Notes under the pieces: model-generated
What the model saw: the letters and a program-made list of their open reading frames with translations, nothing else
Told to the model about the DNA's origin: nothing
Databases searched by the model: none
Assembly: GCA_022496185.1 (NCBI GenBank)
Contig: WTXG01000048.1
Location: 62,001 to 126,000, forward strand
Reading direction: 5' to 3'
Source of the DNA: Multifurca ochricompacta
Lineage: Eukaryota; Basidiomycota; Agaricomycetes; Russulales; Russulaceae
Length of the DNA: 64,000 nucleotides
Position numbers and translations under genes: made by a program
In this document: positions 55,077 to 64,000 of the stretch, piece after piece
How positions within the stretch are numbered: the first letter of the stretch is position 1
Layout: every line of letters starts with the position of its first letter

Positions 55077-57865
55077 TGGAGGGGAGAGGGTTGGGGGGGG
55101 AGGGGATCGACTAAATCATTTCCTCAATATTTTTCTAATTCCCGCGGCGGTGGTGAAAGTCTCAACTCGGCACTCGGCACCTGTGTTATACCTCCCCCTC
55201 CCCCTCCTAAATATATAAATATATATAAATATATGTAAATATACATACATATGCGCAACTCAGTAGCGCGGGGAGACCGCGGACAACTCCTCCTCCTCCT
55301 CCTCCTCCTGACCGGTAGAACAGGTAGAAAAAAAAAGCCTGAAGCTAACTAGTAACCAAATAACAGCTAACAATTAAACCAAACCTTTTCATCTTGTAGT
55401 ACTAACTACAAAAAACTCGGGCGGGGAGGGGAGGAGGACCACCGCGGGAGGGGGGGAGGGGGGGAAAGATAAGAACAATCTACCTGTTTTGCTCCGGCCC
55501 GAAGTGCTACATAGAGCCCAAAGCTTCTAACGTTTTATATCTTTATATTTTGATTTATGAGTGGTTACGAAAAAATAATTATTTAATTAATTAAATGAGC
55601 GATTACTACTACTACTACTACTACTACTACCCTGCGCCTTGCACACCGGACATCGGCAGGCAAAGGGTCCGGAAGGGTCAGGAAGGGAAGGTGGTAGTGA
55701 GGGTGGCGCGGTGGGTGCGTAAGTCGGAAGATGTAAACCGGGGGGGACGGAAGGAACACGGAAAAACGGGGGTAAATTCCCTCATTTTCACTCACATCAC
55801 CCTCCTTCTGTCAAACTGTTCCAAACTTGACAACTGACGCGATTATTTAAAAGGTGGTTTATTTATTTATTTATTTTATTTTATTTTATTTTTCCTCTCG
55901 GTGTGATACGCTGGTTTGCTTTGTGTTATGTCATTATCATTGTCATGGTCAGTTGTGGCTGTGTCTCTCTCTCCCCCCCCCTTTCTGAAAGAGCTGAAGA
56001 AAGTGAAAGTAAACGCCCGATTTCAATCACTTATTGGCGCATAAATCTAAGGGGTTTCAATGCTACCGGTGGTGGTGGAGAATCCGGTCATCCGCGGAAT
56101 TGTTTTTTTTTTTGGGGGGGCAGGGTCTCTTCTTCTTTCACATAAATCAATGAGTTCATTCACAGTTCAACTAATTTCATCTCCCTTTTTGACCTTTTCT
56201 TTTTATTTGTTAAAAATCACGAGAAGAAATTCTTGATCGCGCCGGCTGGTCGTGGCACGTCCCCGATTTTTTTCCTAAGTAACAAGAGCAACAAGAGCAA
56301 CAAGAGGGAATAGAATTCTAGAAGAGGTGTGCCCAGAGCAAGCTAACTGAAACACCCCCCCTCAAGCAGCAAATGGGGTGAGGGGGGGGGGGGTGGTGCC
56401 GTTCAATAGGATCATTTCGAGTCCGACTCCGCCCGAGAACCCAAAAACGGGAAGAAAGAAGGTTCTGGATCTCTCACACACACACACACACTCTCTTATA
56501 TATTCCCGACTCCCCTCTTATAATTTTTTCACGTGCACAACTACGCGGAAAAAAAAAAAAAAAACTGGTGATCAGGAAACCTCCGAACGTTCAGAGAAAA
56601 CGGTTTTTGGTTGTTTTTTTTTGTTTCTAGCTAGAGAGCGGGGGGGGGTTCAAAGTTACCGATAAGTCACACAAGGCAGTCATTTTTTCGTCCCTCCCTC
56701 CCTCCGCCTCCTTTTTTCTTCTTACGCCTAGGCGGAAATGAAGTGTGTGTGTGTGTGGGGGGGGGGGTCAGTAGATCCCAGTAGGAGATGTATTTTTTCC
56801 GCGCGTTTCCATGAGGCCCCACGCTTTCAGAACCTTTGCTTAAGAAAAGAAAAAGTCTGCGGAAGCTAGGGTAGGAAAGTGAATGTGAACTAACGTAATA
56901 GTTTGGGGTTCTTGTTGAAGGGAGGAAGGAAGGAAAGGAAGTACGGGTGTATGGGGCTGGTGTTGCTGGTACAGTTGTTTTACACGTTGCCACGTTGCCA
57001 AGACCTTGATCCCGATTTCAATTGTGTGTGAGCCAAAAACAAAAAAAGAAAGAAAATCCTTTAGAATATTTGCACTCAGGATAATGGATTCGGGTCTTTT
57101 TTCCTTGTTGGCTTTCTTTTCCATTTTTCATTCATTTTGGGTTATCTTGTTTCATTGTTTTTGTTTTTGTTTTTTTTACCCTGCTTTGGATTTACGGGTA
57201 ATCCCGCCTCACCTCTTGTATACAGCGCACTATGATCTTCTTCTTAAGAACAGATCGGACTTCCTCAGGTAAGTTCAATATTCCGAATGTATATCTTCAT
57301 TTCCGTCTCCCCCGTTATTTATCCTCTTGTCATCGAAGAACGCGAAAGGTGTGTGTGTGAATAGTCTCTTCTCTTCTCTTTGTCAGACGCCGTGTTCATC
57401 TCTCTCTCTGATGCTCTTCGAGTCGACGAACCGATATTTATTGAAAAAAAAAGAAATTCTGCGATAGGATAGCAATGTCTACTTGGTTTATTTAGGGGGG
57501 GGGGGGGCGTCCTCCCACTACGAAACAGACTGGAACTTATTTGTTGCGTTAAAAGGTAGAGAGTGTGTCATGGTGAACCTATGTGAATTCAATTCAAATG
57601 CCAATCTCGATTCGCGAGTAAGACTCGATACCGCGTTACTTGTAGCTTGAGAGACTAGCAGAACTTGACTTAAAAAAAAAAAAAGAAACTCTGGTACGCT
57701 TGACACGATCGAGGAGGGGGGGGGAGGCGGGGCAAAAGGACCCAAAGCGCAGACTTCTTTTTTTTTTTTGCACGATAGATCTAATTTTATCAACTTTCAC
57801 ACGCAAAGGGAGAGGAGGGGGGGCCTTGTTTATTCCATCGTCGTCGTCATTCGTGATCATCATCA

Positions 57866-57867
<2 letters not shown>

Positions 57868-57896
<29 letters not shown>
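57868..57896. repeat. ATT trinucleotide microsatellite
   Basis: About nine ATT/TTA units, preceded by an imperfect ATC-type run from 57838. Confidence 0.85.
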
Positions 57897-58499
57897 AATC
57901 ACACACACAACCCGTGTGAAGGTGAAAGGGTGAAGAGGGCGAAGACCTTTTCTTTTCCTTTTCCCCTTCATCCTTCGAAATCGAACAGCGGGGTGGTGGA
58001 ACATCGGACCGAGTAAGATTTGCGTTAGCGTGTGCCGTGGACGCGCGCGCAGATGCATAAAAATGCAATGTCCCATCGCATGGTTACGGGTACGAGCATC
58101 GGCTCGGTCAAACCACGTTGTCATCATCAGGCAAATTTATTCCGGATGGTGCTTTGGTGATTGCCCCCCTTTTTCTCTCTCTTTCTTCAACAACATTGCG
58201 ACTTTGCAAATAGACTACTAGTGGGTCCCAAAATAATAATAATAATAATAATAATAATCTTTTGGGCGAAAAATCTGTTTGTAGTTGTTGTTTGGCAAAA
58301 TCCCTTCATGTGGAGAGAATGGCGCGAAGCGAACTCAGTTCGTGTGGGTACAAGTACAAGTATATTGTGCGTGCGAGGAGGGGGGGGGATTTCTTTTTCT
58401 GTGTTATTATGTTCTAGTATATATGGAGATAAGTTGGGGGGAGGTAGGAGGTAAGGGGAGAGCGGGAAGGACTCGAGATAAGATTAATTTGTGCCATTG

Positions 58500-58545
58500 A
58501 TGAGATGTTGATGATAATGATGAATGATGATGTTGATAATGATGT

Positions 58546-58579
<34 letters not shown>

Positions 58580-58580
58580 G
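58500..58580. repeat. GATGAT trinucleotide array
   Basis: Imperfect then perfect GAT/ATG array of about 80 bp, encoding Asp or Met or Ile/His runs in the six frames; non-coding by context. Confidence 0.85.
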
Positions 58581-60233
58581 GCCACCCCCTGAGTAGCCCC
58601 CGCCCTCAACCCGCGGGCCGAAAGAAGTACCACCAGCAAGATCGTTCCGTATGGGTAAAGTGAAACGTAATTAATAGCTATTCGTCGTCGCAGAGAACCG
58701 GAGTTGTTATCACCCATCCTGTGTTGCTGCTGTGTTGGACCAAGAGAGACACGGGGCCCTAATTCTGGAAAAAATACCGGTATTCAAATTGACTCCCACC
58801 CCACACACACGAAAAATATGTATATATGATGTAAGTGATCTCGAAACTATGGGCTGCGTGGTAACGCGGTATCAAATATCCGATGATGTTTGGTCGGTTC
58901 GCTCAACCATCAGGAGGGGGGGGGGGGGCGCCCAAATGACCTGTGCACCCGTTACCCCAAGGGAGAAAAGAAAAAAAAAAAAAGAAAAAAAGGAAAGAGA
59001 GAACAACAACAATGATGGATGCCTGGGGCGTTTGATAAATGAGTGCTAAGCGTGGGATTTAGTCCTGTGTGTGGTGGCGGGTCAAGGATTCTCAGGTTCA
59101 GGTATGAGGGTAACAGTTGGGAGAGCGAGGGTACAGGTGTACTCAAAAGGAGATGTACGTCCAACTACTACTACTACCAACCAACCAAGCCATAGGTAAG
59201 TAAGAGGCGTCGGGAGCGCAGGTGAGGCACACTGTGTGAGATAGATTGCAAATGCAATATCATATCAATAGATCGAAGAGACCCACAACGGCATCCGGGG
59301 GGGAGGGGAACTGAGCAGAAAAAGAAAATTCAAGCAGTGGATCTGTCAGTAACCAGTGGCTGCGGCCCCCCAAAACCCAAAGCGGAAAAAAAAAAAAAAA
59401 AGCAAAGCAAAACGACTACCCTGCCCATTACGGAAACTTGGCGCCAAAAGCACATGGGGAAATCTCGAACCCTCCAAATTCCAAAAAACGAACGAGAACA
59501 CGTTCGTCGTTGCAGGTGTGATTAAGTGCCTTGCCGAGCCATGCCGGTGGCGGATGACACGCAGCGCCACATTGAAAAGAAAAAGAAAAGAAAAAGAAAA
59601 GTGGTCTGATATATCATCGGCAGAGGATAAATAAATAAAGATCATCAACACGGGCTGCGGGTGATTTTCGTTTTTGTTATTATAATAAACGGGATGCGGG
59701 GAAGGGGAAGGAGGGGGGGGGGGAGGATGGTGGGAATAGAGTAGCTATGCTGTATTCACATTGAGGGAAGAGGGAAGGAAAGGAGGGAGGTGCGATTCGA
59801 GCGGACCAAGAAGCGCCTGATTATCCGGCGGGATGTAGTTCCGGACTGGATGGATGGCCAAAGAAAGTCATTTCCAAAAGAGCCCGGTTTGTGAGATTTT
59901 GATGGTTTTTGATTGAAGTTCGGAACTTCATCACCCAAGATAGGAGGGCGGGATACAGTTCAGCTTGGCATCATACAGTGGACAGTGAGAAACGGATAGT
60001 AAAAATAAGAGAGAGCTTGGGATGGTGGACGGTTGAATGTTCTTAGGTGGGTCAATGTGTGTGTAGGGGGTCTAGAAAAGGAAAATAGAACCCGGCATTG
60101 TGGTGGATGGGTGGGTGGACGATGACTATGGAGATGGAGATAGTGCGTTGGTGGGATCGGGGACCTTTTGATCGGGTGTATGACCGCGGCCCAGGGAAAA
60201 GGAGAGAGGGGTGGGTGGGGGGTAATCTCAGAT

Positions 60234-60264
60234 ATTATATTATATTATATTATATTATATTATG
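60234..60264. repeat. TATTA pentanucleotide array
   Basis: About six ATATT units in tandem. Confidence 0.85.
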
Positions 60265-61060
60265 TTTTAACAAAATAAAGAAAAACGGAGTGGGTTTGAT
60301 TTGTAATAAACTGTAATTGTAAGATGTAAATGGGCATGGGTGTGGGTGTGGGTGTGGGTGTGGGTGTGGGTGTAGGTATGGGTGTGCACATGTTACTACA
60401 CCTACACTACACCAATCTCCAATCTCCAATCTCCTCAATCTCTCTCTCCGACCGTTGCGGGAAGGGAAGTGGGCGGTGATGATCGAGGGAAGTTTCGATT
60501 TCGATTTATTTCTATTGTGTGGTGCGGTGCGGTGCAGTACGGCGTGCACCAGGTGCAGATATGTCCATTGGATAACCTGATATATGTTAACAATTATTAT
60601 AGTAAAATGGAAGCACAAAAATTAGTAGATTAAACCAAATAAGGAACCGAGACGGCCACTCAACCTTTGCCCCCTCTCCCTCTCCCTCTTCCCCTTCCCC
60701 TTCCCCTTCCCCTTCCCCTTCCCCTTACCCTCTTCTAGCGCTCTCCTCTCCTCTCCTCTCCTCTCTCCACTCCACTCCTTTCCTTTACCCACATTTTTCA
60801 CTTCACTCTTATCATCGGTTATTAAACCCTTGGTTTTAAATAAATAATTAAAAATTAAACAAAGGAATGGTTTTCTTGTTTATTATCAGCAAGCAGTAGC
60901 TAGACTTGGTCATATTTCCTCTCCGCTAAACTTATTCTTCTCTTTCCCTTTCTCTCCTCCCTTTCTTTTCCTTCCATCTCTATCCTTCTCTTATACATAC
61001 CCTTCAATCCCCCTCCTCCTCTGCTACCTCAAATCCACCCCCCTTTGCTCCCTCTCAGCC

Positions 61061-64000
61061 ATGCCTCCTGGCTTGAGATCCCACAAAGCAGAGGCAAAAT
61101 TCAATGTCACAACGGAATGTATGTTCCGGATACTCCTTTCTTCCTTTTTTTTTTTTTTGTCTAACGCCACCTCTTTGCAGTTCCACAACTCGGTCTGCAC
61201 TCGGCAGCTGCTACAGGTAACATTGGCCTAGCAAAATATGCGATCTCTCATGGGCAACCTATCAACTCGGTCATCGACGGCGTCCTTCCTCTCCATGCAG
61301 CTTGTTCCGGTGGAAATGACATGGTCGTCAGGTTGTTGATAGACAATGGCGCAGACGTTAACGCTCCAAGGTATGGTTCTCCGTGCTTTCGGACTTTCCT
61401 CTTCCTTTTTTCCAGTCCACTCCACACCTCCCCTAGCTGTGGTCTCGGCAACCCGGCGCATCACAGCCTGCACCACAGCTAGTCCGTTTCTCCTACCCCC
61501 CTCTCTCCCCCCTCCCCCCAAACCTTCTCCGTTTCGTCGCTACGAGATCCAAGTAATCTCAGCGCTAATAATCCTCATGTATCATCTCCAGGTTGCCGCG
61601 TCGTTACTCTGACAAACGCTCTCCTTCAGCTCCCATAATTGGTACATCAGGTTCAACACCTCTTCATTTTGCCGCCGCCAACGGTCACATCCAAGTCATC
61701 CTTACCCTTCTCCGTCATGGTGCACGCCCAGACCGCGCAGATAAACGTGGCGTTACACCAGAGGCTCTCGCGCGACAGAACGGCTGGCTCACATGTGCAA
61801 ATAACATTCGTGACTGGATTGCTAATAAAGACCGTGACCTTGTCGAACGCGAGACTCTCATTGGTGGCATTCCATCTGACGAACCCGAGCCCATCTCCCA
61901 TTGTCAAGAACGTCACGGCTCCTTGTGTGCATGCGAGGGTCCAGAGTGCGTGTCCGCACATGTTATGCGTCGCCTCGGTGTCAAGCGCTCGATCGAAAAT
62001 GCAATGCTCCTCTTCCGCCCTGGCAGCTCCCCTCAAGATGGTGGTAGTGCAGGTTCCATGCCTGACAGTGTCTGGCCACCCCCTGAGTCACTTGACTCTC
62101 CGCCCCCCGCACGTCGCCCTTCCCTACCGCAGTCGGATGATCTTCCTCCCCCCGTAGGTCGCATGGGCGTCCACGTCGTCCAAGTTCTGCTGGGAACGGC
62201 GCTGAGCGTAACCACCATTCCCACTCGCGACGCCTCGGTTCGAAATATTCATTTTTGCACCTTTTCAGAAAGTCTAGCACTGAAATGCTCACGGCCCACA
62301 GTACCCCTGGCGGCGTGACTCCTGACGTGAGTACAGGCACCGGGACGAGCAATACCACCTCTTCGCCGACTTCACCACTCTCTTCTTCACCCTCAGCGCT
62401 TGCTTTGGAACTCAATGGTTTGGCACACGATGGTAGTCCTCCCGCGCGCCCTGGTATTCTTCGCTCGAATGGAGGATTATCCGGATCAAGCGCGGGAGTT
62501 CCCTCAGTCTCTATTTCTCTCACTCAAGCCCCGCAATCTTCGCGCTCCCTCCGGTTTGATTCCTCCGAGTCGAATATCTCCTCCGGATCACGCGGAAAAA
62601 GTCCTTGTCATGCAGCGTTCAGCTCGAGTCCAGGACACGATGGTCGTCTCAGCGAGGAGAGTGAAGATGAGGATGAGGACGAAGAGTACGGCGTTGAAGC
62701 CGTGCGCAGCCGGATGCTGATGGGCGATGCATCAGCGCAAGACATGGATTTCCCCTTTAGCATCGATGTACCCGCCGAAGATGAGTCGCCTGGCCTTACT
62801 GATTCGCGCGGCCGTGGGGACTCGCTCAGTACTACCTTGTCTGCCACGACTGCTTCCACCTTAAGTCTCCGCACGCCAGCTGGGCTACCCGCTAACCTCC
62901 CTACTTCCAACGAAGACGGAAAATTTCATTCGTATACACACCGACCCCCACCGCTCACAGGTCTAGACGCCTCGAACGTGTCGTCTTACGCTCAGGCCGA
63001 GGCTCTTGTGGCACAAGCACGGGGTCAAGTCCTTACCGCGCGAGAGGGCGACGACATCCCCCTTAGTGCTCGACTGGCCGCTCTTGGCGAAAGTCTACGG
63101 CTTGAGCGCAAGTTTAAAGAAGCCGAAGAAAGTACTGCCACTCCTGGGCTGCGTATTGAGCGGAGCGCCAGCGAGGGCACAGCCCTCGACACGGCAGATG
63201 CCGAATCGTGGGAACAGCATCGACCTTTGGGCGTAAAGACACGTAGTGTCAGTGCTAGCGCCGGTACGAAGGCATCGTTCGACCTGCTGCCCTCCCGACG
63301 GCCAACATCTGGATTGGGTTCTGCAGATATGGATAAAACCTTCAGTATGGATTATCGAGTGGGCCAGGGCCGATCTTGGCGAGGACGCCCGCGTCGGCCA
63401 CGTACCAGCGAGAGTGCGCGGAGTAGCGAAGACAGTAAGTCTGCTCGCCCCTGCTTTGGTGGTATCCACTAAATGTACTTATGATCCCATAGGCTTCCCA
63501 GTGCCTTCTTCCGATCCTGATATGAACATTGGTCATCATCGTTCGCGCTCAGCTGCGCCGGCGCGGTCGAAGGGTGAGGAAATTCGTACATCCTCTGAGA
63601 GCCATGCTGTGCGCACGCCAATTCAATCTCCCCGACTCACGCGTGCACCATCCTTTGAACACCCCTCTTCCGCCGATGCCACGATCATCCCTTCATATGT
63701 CATGAGGTCTGCCCCCCCTGTGACGGTCCCTTCCCCTCCTCTCACTCGCTCTCGTACACCTGATCCTGATTATGTACGGGGCGTACCGCTCAGCCGTATT
63801 GTCACGGCGCCAACGCAAAATTCTCCACTCTTCATCGATGTTGCGCCGTCGCCTATTGTCGATGTCGTGGCGCGACGCGGTAATGAACGCGCACAGGCGG
63901 TTTCTCGCGTGAACAAGCTTGCGAAGATGGGTTTTACACCCGAGATAAAGGTACTATCTACAGGCGTGGCTACACCTGCAGGACATGGGCACGGGCATGG
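61061..64000 (+). CDS. Ankyrin-repeat protein with long Ser-rich tail; runs off the window end; one apparent frameshift
   Basis: Exons: 61061-61118, 61181-61370, 61592-63434, and 63493 onwards, with a possible GTACTA donor at 63951. The N-terminus MPPGLRSHKAEAKFNVTTEF leads to two or three ankyrin repeats: GLHSAAATGNIGLAKYAISH, LPLHAACSGGNDMVVRLLID, and TPLHFAAANGHIQVILTLLR. Then come LARQNGWLTCANNIRDWI and a Cys-rich patch (CQERHGSLCACEGPEC). After that is a long Ser/Pro-rich, partly acidic tail (ESEDEDEDEEYG) that includes AEALVAQARGQVLTAREGDD, and exon 4 has VSRVNKLAKMGFTPEIK. Exon 3 changes frame at the C-run 62148-62153; one extra C gives ...DDLPPPRRSHGRPRRPSS and an open frame to the next donor. 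Similar ankyrin proteins are widespread in fungi; I do not know a defined function. Confidence 0.82.

Larger units (their letters stand above)
54349..61060. other. 6.7-kb gene-poor, microsatellite-rich stretch
   Basis: No coding exon with recognisable features on either strand. The stretch holds homopolymers of all four bases and many simple arrays: CTA/TAC (55604-55631), TTTA (55856-55890), ATT (57868-57896), AAT (58232-58258), GATGAT (58500-58580), GTGGGT hexamers (60333-60372), TATTA (60234-60264), and CCTTCC/CCCCTT (60660-60725). A telomere-like TTAGGA/TTAGGG run lies at 55053-55076. The last 0.6 kb is pyrimidine-rich and serves as upstream region of the ankyrin gene. Long 3' UTRs or non-coding transcripts are possible; none can be shown. 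Confidence 0.6.

Noticed and set aside
60333..60372. GTGGGT hexamer array as a telomeric or CRISPR-like repeat
   Set aside because: Perfect short tandem repeat without spacers and not the TTAGGG type; ordinary microsatellite.

Overview
The window looks like chromosomal DNA of an Agaricomycete (mushroom-forming basidiomycete) fungus. Protein-coding genes on both strands are split by many short GT-AG introns (about 45-115 bp). The families are fungal: HbrB/Bit61, Goodbye-NACHT STAND receptors, CRN-type proteins, an agaricomycete-like G-alpha and Cps1 peptidase. Intergenic DNA is rich in pyrimidine tracts, homopolymers and microsatellites. I do not assign a genus. Exon models were built by hand from splice signals, reading frame and remembered family conservation; no search was run.

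Layout. 1-8 kb: 5' part of PEP carboxykinase (-), a GNAT acetyltransferase (+), an uncharacterised 4-TM protein (-) and a small mitochondrial membrane protein (-). 8-12 kb: a ten-exon NLR-like STAND gene (-; Goodbye, NACHT, ankyrin). 13-23 kb: alpha/beta hydrolase (+), a Pro/Ser-rich coiled-coil orphan (-), then a head-to-head pair of mitochondrial TsaD/Qri7 (-) and the TORC2-associated HbrB-like protein (+). 23-29 kb: an F-box protein (+) and a CRN-type protein with P-loop NTPase and REase-like domains (+). 29-42 kb: a repeat-rich accessory island. It holds a non-autonomous hAT-like element with an internal fold-back, a 5'-truncated LINE with a perfect 15-bp target-site duplication, and a segmental duplication carrying a C2H2 zinc-finger gene plus a U6 snRNA gene in each copy. 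The second zinc-finger copy is a pseudogene and a third relic lies between the copies. An inverted repeat of TE-like coding sequence follows the relic. 43-54.4 kb: DMAC1/DUF4536 protein (-), Gly-X carboxypeptidase Cps1 (+), nicotinamide riboside kinase (-) and a divergent G-alpha (+). 54.4-61 kb: a 6.7-kb microsatellite-filled stretch without a recognisable gene. 61-64 kb: an ankyrin/Ser-rich protein (+) running off the edge.

How the genes relate. Most are unlinked housekeeping functions (gluconeogenesis, mitochondrial tRNA t6A, TORC2, NAD salvage, vacuolar peptidase, respiratory assembly, G signalling). The NLR, the F-box and CRN genes and the duplicated zinc-finger/U6 island form the variable, conflict- and TE-associated part.

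Caution: four otherwise conserved genes (GNAT, NLR, hydrolase, ankyrin) each carry one apparent frameshift that a single added base would remove. In three of them the break lies in a homopolymer run. Some apparent breaks may therefore be assembly errors.
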